Source: Rhynchopus euleeides (lineage: Eukaryota > Euglenozoa > Diplonemea > Diplonemida > Diplonemidae). From it: a stretch of 64,000 nucleotides of DNA. A program made the position numbers and the translations under genes. The notes beneath the pieces are model-generated. The model was given only the letters and a program-made list of their open reading frames with translations, did no database searches and was not told the DNA's origin. Within the stretch, counting starts at the first letter, position 1. Each line of letters starts with the position of its first letter. The stretch is from positions 1,957,346-2,021,345 of the forward strand of contig OY723252.1 in the NCBI GenBank assembly GCA_963210315.1. Direction: 5' to 3'. Positions 21,143 to 31,580 of the stretch are shown piece by piece.

Positions 21143-21500
21143 TGCACATAACACACCTGTGTGGTACGGGAAATGCTACGAGGAACGCGATGGACTCGGG
21201 ACTGCTGCTGGCCTCTCTTGCTATGGTTTACTTATGTTTCGTGCTCCACCTGCTCCACCTCATTCTGCACTTCAGATGATCCACTTCACGTGGGTTACGG
21301 GGTTTGGGACAACGATGATATGTTGTGTCCGACGACAAGGTAAGGTAAGCTCATCGAGGTACACCAAACCGGAGTTGTCAAATCAAAAAAAAAATATGGG
21401 GGGGGGTTTTTCAAAGTGCAAGAGGTGGAGCCCGTTCAACAGGTGGAAGCGTCCAATGCAACACTCACAGCATAGAGGCCAAGTGTTTCTCGTAGTATTT
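21143..21500 (+). mobile_element. Complete short unit of the module (358 bp)
   Basis: Head-to-tail with the longer first unit. It has the same ends, an A-run then G-run in the middle (about 21384-21408), and the AAATGCTACGAG / CTCGTAGTATTT inverted pair. Two further copies lie at 49149-49505 and 49506-49863. GGGGAATGCTACGAGCACGG at about 40366 resembles one end and may be a remnant. Confidence 0.75.
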
Positions 21501-23564
21501 TTAGAGAACTCCAGAAGGGGCACGGGTGGGTTGCGCGCCCTGTCGTACTGAGGCTGCTTGGCGGTGGGGTTGCAGCGACTCACAAAATAGACCACCAAAA
21601 TTTCTGCTCGCAACCTGGTGTCCAAGACCTACGCTGGCAAGCGAGCGGGAGGCCGTACAATTTTGCCGCTGAACGAGCGGGGTGCATGGGGCAGGGAGGG
21701 GGCCAAGGGGCGGCGGCAAGGAGTACCTTGCCATTTCATTGTTTCCGGGGGTGAGGTTGGGCGGTGAGGTGGTGCAGGGTTGGTGGGGGGAGGAGGGGGA
21801 GGGTGTGTGCGTGTGTGTGGTTGTGGTATCTTCCTGGGTTATTCATGCATGCTCTTCAGTGCCGCTGTCAGTCCGTCGTTCAGTTCTGTTATGTACTTCG
21901 CAGGTAAGCGATATGTCGTGCGCAACACCCCTCCCCGCACCCATCCCCTTTTTGGTGGTTTCAGGCGTTGTATCCCAACTGGCCGCCTCCCCGTCAGCAA
22001 CCCTGCCGTGAACAGCTGGCACTTTTTGACGCTTTTTTTTTGGTTATTACGAGTTACGAGCGGCGAAGCGAAGTCGTGAAGTAACGCAGAAAAAATGTAG
22101 AACTGGGTTATCGCGAGGATCAACCATACTCATGCAACACCTTTAGCACATTCATGCCCAACACCTCGCAGGGACCCAGCGCAGCCCTGAGACAGCAAAG
22201 TGTGCGTTCACCAGAAAGTAGCCCGGATCTGGTTCACACAGTTGCTGTACAGGGTTTCTGCCAGAAAGCAAAATATAGCTGGAGTCGTGCAGGATCATTC
22301 GTGAAGAAATACGAAAGGTAAACGAGAAACTTTGTGTCTGCAAATCAGAAAGGGGAGAGAAGAACCAGCGGGTATTCGTCGATCGCGAGAACACCCCACA
22401 CGCCTGCTGCGGGTGTGGTGTGTCCTGCATGATCTGCATAGCAAAGTTTCCTGCGTTGTTCGCACAACTCCAAAAAAAATTCGTTGATCGCACGACACAC
22501 ACAGAAAATTTTGCCTGCGGAAGTGTTGGTGTGTGATTGGCAGGCGCATAAGACTGTGTGTGACGGCCAGCACCTAGCACTTCCCCTATCGCTGCATTTC
22601 CGCCTGACAAGTACCTTGTTGGGAGAAAAAAAAATAAAATAGGTTTCCGATTTATCTTGATTTGGAGCGCTCTTGAATCAACGAAAAAAAGCAAAACAGA
22701 AATTATTCTCTAACACCCCCCACTGCGACCCCAACTGTACCCCCCCTCCCCCTCAGACTGCGGATAAGGGGGGGGCTATTTTTTTTGCCGATATTCCGAT
22801 ATTCGGGTGACGCCACCTTCTCGTGTGCCTCGATCCTTTAGCAGGGGAGGTGAGGTGATGGTGAAATCTGAAAAAATGTTGTCGGAAAACCTTTTCTCCC
22901 CGTTTGCTTCACTCACTCGACTGCAGGGAGCTATGAAAAATGGAGGGGGTGAGGGTATACGCGGGCGTTTTGCCCCATTGCAGTTGTCTTGTTGACCTCT
23001 CTCACACCCTCTCAGCATCTCCTTGAGATGGCTGCCGGGCTGTTTGGATACCCCACCCCTCCACCCCTTTCCCGCCAGTTATAAAAAAATGATCGCCCGT
23101 CATTTTTTAACAAAAAAATCAGCCGGTGCCGTGCGTGAACCCTTCGGAGTGTATACCTGTCTGAAATGCAAAGTGGTGATTGTTTCCCCCCCCCCCCCCC
23201 TGCCGGATCTTGCGACCCCGCACCACTTCATCAGACCGGGGGATTGATGTGTACAAAGCTGCGTTCCATAAAACAGTTGCACGCAGCCATGTTTCTGTTG
23301 TTGTCACAATTTGTTGCCGATTCACTATCCGGAGGGGTCACAGGTGTTTCCCTTTGGGACGATTGTCTTCCATCGTGCGCAGCGTCGATTTCACAGGGTG
23401 CCTCAACGCAGACGCAGTGTTGTTCAGACCCCCCCCCCCTTTGCTTTGCCGATCTCCACCGCAGTTGGACAGCTGTAACGTGCATCTGAACTGCACCACA
23501 TTGCAGAAACCGGACACACCGACCCCCCTGCCTAGCTCAACGGCGCCCCTGATTCCGTTTCTAT
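21501..23564. other. Gene-free stretch
   Basis: No gene recognised. GTCGTACTGAGGCTGCTTGG (about 21542) is a fragment shared with the hAT elements. 22480-22629 is the inverted partner of 9203-9353. About 23190-23345 is a degraded relative of the 8077-8260 repeat. Open frames are short and unsupported. Confidence 0.5.
22480..22629 (-). repeat. 150-bp dispersed repeat, copy 2
   Basis: The reverse complement matches 9203-9353 with only a few substitutions. The - strand frame again reads QNFLCVSCDQR, then diverges. Confidence 0.8.
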
Positions 23565-23594
23565 TACCGTATACGTAAATATTATGGAACGTAA

Positions 23595-25698
23595 GGAGGA
23601 TCCTTGAAATCGGTAGTGGACAGTAGCGGACAGGGCGGACATTTCCTTGTGGAAAAAGTGCCCGAAAAAAAAAATTCGAAAAGGTCCCCCTTACAGAATT
23701 AGCCTTTTTTCAAAAAATCGGAAAATTTCGGACCGCAATTTGTACCCAAGAAAGTGCCGAATTTTCGGACTTGGTCCGATTTGAACGATTTCCGGCCGTG
23801 CCTCTTGCAACCCCCATGAGGGGGGGCTGCTGTTTCGGGTTCTTCCGGTGGTACATGCTGGGGTGTCGGGACAGGTAATCCTGCTCGCTGTACCCGGTGA
23901 TCCCTGACGCAGCCAGGAAGTGGAGAGCCTTGGAACCCTGGTTGAGGCCTGTAACACCCGGCCTTCCTGCCACTTGTGGCATTGTGGAGTGGAGGTGGTT
24001 ATGGAGAAGGTTCTCTCTCCGTCCGGTCGAGCACAACCGTCCTCTCCCCAGCTCGGGGTCATCTACTTTCCAAACAAGGGCCAGGAACATGCTCAAACAA
24101 ACCAATTGATCAGAAAATCTGGCTTGCTGTGGAATCATTGAGCAAAATTTGGGGAGTGGTTTGCCCCCTTGCTGCATATGACATGTCCATTTTTGACGAC
24201 TTTTGGGCAGAATTTGGTGCGTGGGACCTTTCGATTTCCATGAATTTTTGACCTAAAACAAGCCGCCTTTTTGGCGTCGCCCAGCACTCGCACCACCGTC
24301 GACCACCCTCGACCACCGTCGCCCACCGTCGCCCACCCCCGACCACCGTCGATCACCGTCGACCACCCTCGCCCACACTCGCCCACCGTCGACCACCGTC
24401 GCCCACTCTCGCCCACCCTCGTCCACCCTCGCCCAAGTTGGCTGTTTTCTGGTGGGGTTTGTAATAATAAGGGGTGTAAACTGGCGCCCCATAACCAAAA
24501 TGACCCCACCACGATCCGCACAGATCCCAAACGTTCAAAAGAACGGGTTTTTGGAAAATCCGTGAGGGGGGTCCCGCTGGGAGGGTGGGGTGGGGCGGCG
24601 AGCTGCCTCCTAGTCACCTGCAAAAGTGCCTGAACCAGACCTGTACTTCATGGGTGAAGTTTGGCACCACCAAAATGACCCCACCACGATCCGCACGGAT
24701 TCCGAAAAGTGCAATGGAAGGGGAAAATGACGAGTGAGCGGCGAACCTACCGCGGGGCCCCAGGTTGGCCCACCACCTGCCCGCCCACCGTCGGTCACCG
24801 TCGCCCGCCCTCGCCCGCATTCGCCCGCCCTCGCCCACCGTCGCCCACCCTCGCCCAGAGGCGGCTTGTTTTAGGTCAATTTTTCGGAATTTCGTGGGGA
24901 CCGGTACCCCATTTGAGGGCCAAAAATCTCATTTCCGAGGCTTGGGAATGGTCGCAGTGGCCTCAGATGTCCAAAAACGTTCAATTGGCCTCTCCTCGAA
25001 AAAAAATTCGAAAGGTCCCCCCTACTGGCACCCCGGATTAGGACATGTCTCTGGGGGTGTCCGGGGGGCATTTTTGGCCCATTTTTGGCTGGGGAAAATG
25101 GGCCATTTTTCACGATTTTTTCGGTTTTTTGTCCGGACCGGTACCGCATTTGAGGGGCAAAAATCTGATTTCCGAGGCCCGGGAATGGTCGCAGTGGCTT
25201 CATTTGGCCAAAAACGTTCAATTTACCCTTCCCCAAAAAAAAATTCGAAAGGGTCCCCCTACAAATCGCCGGTCTTAGGAGCAAAAAATTTGGGCACCCA
25301 GATTTCAAAAATTTTCAAACTATTTTCTGGACCAAAAATCAAACTATTGAGGTCCTGGCCGGACATGTCCGGGGGGGGGTCAAAATTGGATTTCCCGAAT
25401 TTCCGGGTCCGGACATGTCCGCCCGGACATCCGGACACCAGAAAATGTCCGCCCGGACATGTCCGCCCTGTCCGGGGCGGACATTTCTGGATGTCCGGAT
25501 GTCCGCCCGGACATGTCCGGGCGGGAAATTCGGGAAATGTCCGGGGGGGGGGGGGGGGGGGGGTCAAAATTGGACCCGGACATCCGGACACCCGGATTTC
25601 CCGGTCCGGGCATGTCCGCCCAGTCCGCCCTGAAACCGCCTAAGGGGCCGGGGGAAATCCAGGAAATTCGGGAAATCCAGGAATATGAAGAATCCTCC
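23595..25698. mobile_element. Nested 2.1-kb element with TAA duplication (PIF/Harbinger-like, non-autonomous)
   Basis: It begins GGAGGATCCTT and ends with the near complement AAGAATCCTCC. TAA (23592-23594 and 25699-25701) flanks it, a 3-bp TWA duplication typical of PIF/Harbinger. Inside are Pro/His-coding minisatellites of CCACCGTCGCCC words (24290-24440 and 24770-24860), a 235-bp tandem duplication (about 24890-25025 and 25125-25262) and an array of GGACATGTCC palindromes (25360-25625). No transposase is visible. The class assignment rests only on the duplication and short ends. Confidence 0.7.
25360..25625. repeat. Array of GGACATGTCC palindromes
   Basis: Repeated CCGGACATGTCCG and CGGACATCCGGA words lie next to the right end of the nested element, interrupted by a long G-run (about 25541-25562). 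Their subterminal position suggests binding sites for the element's transposase. Open frames across it are artefacts of the repeat. Confidence 0.75.
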
Positions 25699-26004
25699 TA
25701 AATATTATGGAACGTAAATATTTTGGAACGCTGGTGGGTTGGCGTTCCAGATTTTTTTCGTTCCATAATATTTACAGGGCTTTCTGCGACTCGGGGACTT
25801 GGACCAGGTGATCGGACGGCATACAGAGTCCCTGACGGGACCTACTCGTGCACTTTTCGCGCGATTCCTGAGGCAAGCCATCCTCACCGCCGAGTCCCCA
25901 ACTGGCCCTGTAAATATTTTGGAACGTAAATATTATGGAACGGACCGGGCAAAAATGGGCCCGTTCCATAATATTTACGTTCCATAATATTTACGTATAC
26001 GGTA

Positions 26005-26891
26005 TTTTGGTTGGCGTTTGGCACTTCGGTGTCAACTTCAGGAACCGTTACGCCGCGCGGACCCTTTGCGAATACTTCACGCGTCCCCCGGAAGGCTGTG
26101 TGGGGGGTGTTCTGCTTTCGAAGAACACCAATCGTCGTTGATCCCTTCTCTTGTGGTTCGCTCGGGTTGCCTTGTTTTGACATGCGAGACTTCAGCACAT
26201 ACGCAGTGTCACTCTGTGTGGTACTATGTGGTTCAGACGGGTTTCTTTGAGGTATCTTGGAGACATGATTCAAGTCTGCACATTCAAGGAGCAGCCACAA
26301 TCTATGCCCCACCTGGAGGGGGCATCCATTGTGTTCCGACCTGTCTCGGCAAACCAGTGCAGGATGCTGTGGGGAACAAGGCATGTCAGATGATGTCTCC
26401 ATGTTGGTGCGTGCTCAGCAACAGTCCCGGACAGCCTGGATTCCACACCGGCTACAAGTTCTTGTTGCTTGCTTTGTCACAGCGAAGGGGTCGGTGTGAG
26501 CGACGTGTGTTGTGGTGACGTGGATTTCTCTCTCGATTTATTCTCTTTCGTAATTCTCTTTCGACCCAAAACGTGTCCACAGACATCGCACACAGCCATC
26601 CTGCACCAGCTGGGTAGCGGGTATCCCGTTGCAATGCGGGGATGCTTGGGACACTCGGTTCCCCACCACTCCGCACAGAAAAAAAATGTCCCATTTTTTT
26701 CAAATTTGGCCCCAGCAGCAAACACACCGGCGGAATCGGTCAACAAACCAAACAATCCGACAAAAAGCCCCCCCCCCCCTCCAATTATTTCGTTTGTTCT
26801 CTTTTTTTCCCTCCGGGAAAAGAGCGGGGGGGGGGGTCCCTCCCTTCACCCTGAATCCTGATCCTGAAGTTTTTTTTTCTTTGCATTGCAG
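26005..26891. other. Gene-free stretch between two mobile elements
   Basis: The longest open frames (26018-26518 +, 25884-26402 -) overlap on opposite strands and show no domain I recognise. No repeat family was noticed apart from C- and G-runs near 26769-26778 and 26825-26836. Confidence 0.45.
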
Positions 26892-28071
26892 CAGGGTATA
26901 AGATAGACTTTTTTTCTGGCGCCGTTTTCCGGTTTTTCTGGTTTTGAAAATTTTTCGCGCGCGCCTTCGGCGCGCGCGACCCGCGCAAACCCTCCCAGAA
27001 TCTGAGAGGGCCCGGTGCCTGCGCGCGTCCTGTCGTACTGAGGCTGCTTGGTGGGGCAGGCGCAGCAGCTGCTTTGAAAGTTTGGACTCTCGGTCAAAAA
27101 ACCGGTCTGGTGCAATTTTCTTACGCAGGGGGGCGGAGCCCCAGCCGCCGGCGGCCACGGTAGTGAACATCTGTTCCCTACTGTCTGGATTCGCTTGTAA
27201 GTAGGAAGGCTTCGCTGTATCGCAGCCCGGCCAGCAGGAGATCACTGGTCCTTGAGGGTTCAACCTTCAGGGTGGAGGAGGACGGGGGAGCGACCACTCG
27301 CGACAGGTGTGCGTTGTGGGTGAAGTGGGTGCACGACAGAATGGCCAAAGGGTCCACGAGATCTCTGCACACATTCCGTTATCGAGGAGATGGGCACCTA
27401 GCTGTGACGACAGGCAACAAACAAATCTCATCTGTTAGTTGCCCCCAATAGGCTTGGCGACCTTCAAGACTGCTTGAAAGTCGTTCGTGTTCTCGTCTCA
27501 GCCCTCCAGACAAGCAGATCTGTCTCGATTTGGTGGGCTGTCGCCATGTATTCGATGGCACTGAGTGACGCTGCACAGAGGCAGACGACACGGTGAACTC
27601 CAGCGGAAGTTACCCTACCTCCGCTGGAGTACACCGTCACGTGACCGTGTGTCTCCCATGAGTCTCAACTAGCGGGAGTCTTAGCGTACATTAGCTGGAC
27701 AATAGACTCCCGTCTCCAGTACAGACTGCAGTCTTAGACTCCCTCTTAGACATGGTGGCTGGAGTCCACCATGTGCGCACCTTCAAAACAGAAGAGACCT
27801 GCATGACGAGGGCATCACCACCCACCGGGCCACCCGCTAGGTCCATTTTTTCTTCTCCGCTTCTCTGCCTTCTTTGGACTATTTGAGCTCTGTGCGGATC
27901 ACGATGGGGTCACTTTCTAGTTTTTTATGGCGTTTTTTCTGACTGTTTTACTGTCCCAAAGTCACAAAAAAACCGCCAAAAATGAGACCGACCTTTTTTT
28001 TTTTCCAGAAAACCGGGAACCGGGAAACCCTGGTTTTGAAAACCGGAAAACCAGACCTATCTTATCCCCTG
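26892..28071. mobile_element. Non-autonomous hAT element, copy 2
   Basis: It begins CAGGGTATAAGATAGAC and ends with the complement of CAGGGGATAAGATAGG. ATTGCAG flanks both sides (7 bp; the eighth base differs). It is the reverse orientation of 5430-6404 plus about 200 bp of extra middle sequence (about 27560-27720). Its left end matches 49864-50030 and its right end matches 53265-53572 of the autonomous hAT, so it looks like an internal-deletion derivative that could be mobilised in trans. Confidence 0.9.
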
Positions 28072-28563
28072 ATTGCAGTCACCAAACCGGCAGAAGGACG
28101 TTCCGCAGCATGCGTATTTACCACATTAACAGGGTGGGGCTCGGTGGGTGTGACGGGACGAGAGGGGAGCGACTGAGGGGTGCATCCCTATGACGTGGGG
28201 TGGGGGGTGGTAGTGTCTGGATGTAGGGTCCAAGAATGTTCCTGACAACCCCGAAGGGTAGGCCGACACTCCTTGTGGTCTTCAAGGCTCTGGGAGCTGT
28301 GCGGGGTGGTACAAACCCCAGCAGAGTTCACCGGAATACCGTCAGGAGTAGGCACCGCCTGCAGGTGGTGTGGTGTGGGGGGTGGGGTGGGGGGGGGGGG
28401 GGGGGAGCTCGAAGGAGGGGCGCAGATCTCGAAGAAGTTCATCGGTCGCCCTCCCGCACCACCTTTGTCCCTGCCTTATTGTGGCTTTCGGTACACCCAG
28501 CACCTGCCACCGCACACACTGGCACATGTGAACCCTTCAGGGAGTGGGTGTCGGGGCCACACG

Positions 28564-29754
28564 ATGGAGGTGTTTGCTTGCCTTGCCGGCACAGATGTGC
28601 GTGTGCCTGTGGAGGCAGGCCACGATGAGACGGTGCGCAGCCTGCGTGACAAGGCTGTGCGCTGCCTGTGTCCGGAGGGGCACGTGTCGGGCGATGTGCT
28701 GCTGCGTTTGGCAGGCAGCGGCGAGGGATTGGGCGGCGACGACACGCTCCTGCGGCACCCCACTTGAGGCTGGTGCGACGGTCGAGGTTGTGCTGGTTAC
28801 ACGAGAAAGCTTTGGCACTGACGAGGGTGTTGCCTTTGACGATGGCGCTGGGGCAGTGTCTTGGGGGCGTGTCGTTGCCATCGACATCACAGTGCGGAGA
28901 ACTGACACCACAGAGGTGAAGATGGGTCTGGCCCTCACTTACGCCAACGGGATGTGCGTGCCACACGGGTATGTGAGCTTCCTGAACACCCATAACACGC
29001 ACATCACCCTTGACGAGGATGAACATGTGACGGGGGTGAGGGGCTGGTGTGTGGCTGTCTCTTGGCGGAGCATCACCTTCATCACCAACAAGCGCGAACT
29101 GGGACCGTTTGGAGCCGACACTGACGAAGGGAATCGCACTGTCTTCTCCACCAACTTCGGTGCAGGCAACGAGCTGACGTACATCTATGGGCGGGTGTCC
29201 AACGACTCAGTTACTCAGATCGGTTTTGGGTACGGACGCCCTGTCGATGTGCCGCGTGTGTGTCGCACTGACCTGCACAGCTTCTATCGACATGCCAGGA
29301 CCATGCATCTCGATGACGACAGTGCAGAAGGTGTGCATCTCCGTGCACGTATCTGCGGTGTCAGTGTCACCATCTGTCCCAACGGTGCGTCGAAGAGCTT
29401 TATTTCTGGTACCGGTGTTGCCTACACTGACGGGACGTACCTCCGACACAATCTGCCCATGCCAACCAAGAATGCTGATCGTCTCCTCCGTCTCGAGACT
29501 GTCGCTTTGGGCTGCGCGAGTATATCACTGGTGTGGAGACTGCGGTAAGCGTGGAGGCCTTCTACGGTCCTGTTGCACAAATCGCATTCACGACCAACAA
29601 ACGCACAATCGGCCCTTTTGGCACCCTGCCAGAAGGGTCATCTAAACACTACACCGAGACCTTTAATGGCGAGTTGTTGTTTGTCTTCAGCGAGGCAAGG
29701 CTACCCCTTCTGGGATTCGGGCATGGGCCGCCACCGGTGTCAGCAGGACAATGA
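28564..29754 (+). pseudogene. Jacalin-type lectin gene, frame broken twice
   Basis: The frame starts at ATG 28564 with a beta-grasp-like domain (MEVFACLAGTDVRVPVEAG) and hits TGA at 28765. The protein clearly continues in the +1 frame from about 28762 (PLEAGATVEVVL). One extra C in the CCCC run at 28758-28761 explains this. Two jacalin-like domains follow. The first has VAFDDG, ITLDEDEHVTGV and ITFITNKRELGPFG; the second has GVAYTDG, EYITGVETAVSVEAFYG and IAFTTNKRTIGPFG. A second shift, one base short in the G run near 29508-29511, returns to the original frame until TGA 29752. Both shifts lie in homopolymers, so sequencing error is as likely as true decay. Jacalin domains bind glycans. A 52-codon frame (29751-29909) overlaps the stop. 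Confidence 0.75.
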
Positions 29755-29909
29755 CGGAGCAACAGGTGCTGCAGAGCATGCGGCAGGTGGAGGAGGTGGC
29801 GCGGATGGGTCCCAGTGACCTGCCGTGGAAGGTCTCTCTTCTGGACTACGTGTGTGATATGGGCGAAATAGAGGCGGAATCCTCGGGCTGCGGATGCACG
29901 GTGTGCTGA
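29751..29909 (+). CDS. 52-codon frame after the lectin gene, possible displaced C-terminus
   Basis: This ATG overlaps the preceding TGA (ATGA). The product starts MTEQQVLQSMRQVEEVARMG, looks helical and ends in a Cys-rich GCGCTVC, which could be lipidated. It has codon-like composition and directly abuts the lectin frame, so a third frameshift joining it to the lectin is plausible. As an independent gene it would be unusual. Confidence 0.35.
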   Translation: MTEQQVLQSMRQVEEVARMGPSDLPWKVSLLDYVCDMGEIEAESSGCGCTVC

Positions 29910-30216
29910 GTCCATTCTGGCCAGCACCACACACCTAGCCCCACGGTGCTGTTCGGGAGAATGATGGTACGCCATGTCACACCCTGTGCACCTGCACACA
30001 CCACATGCAGGCTAGCTGATATGAATGCGACAGAGTATATAAATGCGCAGAGCCCTCCCTTGCTTGGCGTGTGCTGTGCAGCCCTGCCCCCCTTGCCTTT
30101 CTGCAGGCCCCTCCCCCCGAAGGTTGTGGGCCACATCCACTGCACTACACCATGCCACATCCCCGCCTCTCATCAGAAATCTGGGCCCTGGGAGACACAA
30201 GCCCGACTGCCCAGCC

Positions 30217-30774
30217 ATGACCTCAGCGGTTTTCGTCGCAGTGTGCGTGGCGTGCGTGGGTACCGCCGCCGCTGCCACCGCCCCCCCTGCCCCTGTGTGG
30301 CCTGAGCAGTTCCATGCGACGCTGTTGCAGAACCGGGGGGGCAGCCTTGCAAAGGTGGAGCTGTACTACGACTGGGTGAACCAGCGGAATTACAACCTGA
30401 TTTCCCCGCAGCTGAATGCGACCGGTGACCTGTGGGACCTCGAGTACGGGAATGGGACGACGCTGTACTATTATCCCAACCAGGCGCGTTGCAGCGCCAT
30501 CGACATGGGTGTAGGCATACTCCGCCCCGACTGGCTCAACGGGAGCGTGTATGCTGGGGAAGCCGTGCGTGACAACATCCCCTGCCATGTCTTCGAGCAG
30601 GCAGACCTTGGCAACGGCAGTTACTTCGCGACATACTACAGCAGCCAAGCGACAGGCCAGCCGGTGGGATGGACCTTCTTCGACAAAGCGGAGTTCGAAG
30701 TCCTTTCATACACACCTGGCGTGCCCAGTGTCGAACGGCACGTCCCGATGGAATGCCCTGTGCGATCGCGCTGA
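30217..30774 (+). CDS. Secreted protein of the At4g14100-like family
   Basis: 185 residues from ATG 30217; the upstream in-frame region is Pro/Cys-rich and was excluded. Residues 1-20 are a signal peptide (MTSAVFVAVCVACVGTAAAA). The mature part opens with VWPEQFHATLLQN and continues with VELYYDWVNQRNYNLI, DLEYGNGTTLYYYP, VGILRPDWLNGSVYAGE, CHVFEQADLG and PVGWTFFDKAEFEVLSYTPG. This succession matches plant and algal proteins resembling Arabidopsis At4g14100, sometimes loosely labelled glycosyltransferase; the reaction is not established. Three or four Cys residues suggest disulfides. It is intact and starts 307 bp after the lectin remnant. Confidence 0.8.
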   Translation: MTSAVFVAVCVACVGTAAAATAPPAPVWPEQFHATLLQNRGGSLAKVELYYDWVNQRNYNLISPQLNATGDLWDLEYGNGTTLYYYPNQARCSAIDMGVGILRPDWLNGSVYAGEAVRDNIPCHVFEQADLGNGSYFATYYSSQATGQPVGWTFFDKAEFEVLSYTPGVPSVERHVPMECPVRSR

Positions 30775-31580
30775 GCGCCCCTGGGTGAGTGTGGGGTGGG
30801 GCAGGCTGTTACATCACCTCCATCATTATGCAGTGTTTTGTGTTGGAGTGCCATGGGGTAGGAAGGCGTTCTTTAAAAAGCAACACCTGTGCCCCGTCGT
30901 CTGTGTGTGGGGGTGGGGGGGGAGGTGGGGTGATTGGGGTTGTTCGTTTGCTGCAGTGGGGTATTGCAGATTGCATCAGCAGCGGGGCGGCCTTCTCTGC
31001 ACTCTGCTGCAAAACGACTTGCATTGGCGGGGGTGGGGTAGCGGGGGTGAGGGTATTCGCTTCGCGGTGGACCCCCGGCACTGCAGGGGGAAGTGAGTTC
31101 ACATTGAGAAAGCGCATAATCGCGACCCTCGTGTATTGCATACCAGTAGCCTTACTGTAGGTCTCCTCGTGGCACTCGTGTGAATCGGGCTCATGAAACC
31201 ACTTCATGCATTGCCAGGATCCAACGTGTATTCTGCAAGGGATGTGTTCCGATGATCTGACTGCTGCACAAAGGAGCTCTCCTGGCTGCATCACAATATA
31301 ATATTATACACTGGTGACGTTCATCCATGATCTCCAACGTAGAAGCGTGTTGCGGGGCCGGCCAAAGGCCCCCGTTGATCATAACTCGCCACGGCCCCTG
31401 CTTGTGTCCGCCACCCGCCCCGCCCCAGTCGCCGTTGTGCTTCATGTGTATCTCGCTGTGTGTTGGCCTATGCTCGTTGGGTTGTTCCATGTGTGGTGCC
31501 ACCACAAATCAAACAGGGGTCGTGGGCAGGCGCATCGTCTGCCACTGCTGGCCGGGCTTGGCTGGGGCGGGCGGTCGAAG
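30775..31580. other. Intergenic between two + strand surface/secretory genes
   Basis: No gene recognised. It contains a G-rich run near 30908-30930. Open frames are short and overlap on both strands. Confidence 0.5.

Larger units (their letters stand above)
16544..21500 (+). mobile_element. Repeat module, copy 1: two 0.36-kb units, the first carrying a 4.3-kb insert
   Basis: The module starts TGCACATAACACACC and ends CTCGTAGTATTT, and both ends abut T-runs. It recurs almost unchanged at 44396-49863. The basic unit (complete at 21143-21500) carries an 18-bp imperfect inverted repeat, AAATGCTACGAGGAACGC versus AAATACTACGAGAAACAC. In the first unit a 4292-bp insert (16792-21083) replaces the middle. 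Two minisatellites make up the left half of the insert; the right half (19130-21083) is unique. No transposase, reverse transcriptase or other domain is recognised, so the mobility class is unknown. Presence at two sites, one inside a hAT terminus, shows it has moved or been copied. Confidence 0.8.
23567..26002. mobile_element. TA-type MITE (CCGTATACG ends) split by a nested element
   Basis: The ends CCGTATACGTAAATATTATG (23567) and its complement (to 26002) are flanked by TA at 23565-23566 and 26003-26004. The arms consist of repeated GGAACGTAAATATT words, and the core (about 25755-25915) matches the intact element at 57427-57771 in opposite orientation. A 2.1-kb insertion (23595-25698) interrupts the left arm. 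Without it the element would be about 330 bp. No coding capacity of its own. Confidence 0.9.

Noticed and set aside
25360..25625. Array as p53-type response elements
   Set aside because: The half-site fits, but context is a transposon end in a protist; no reason to infer p53-like regulation.
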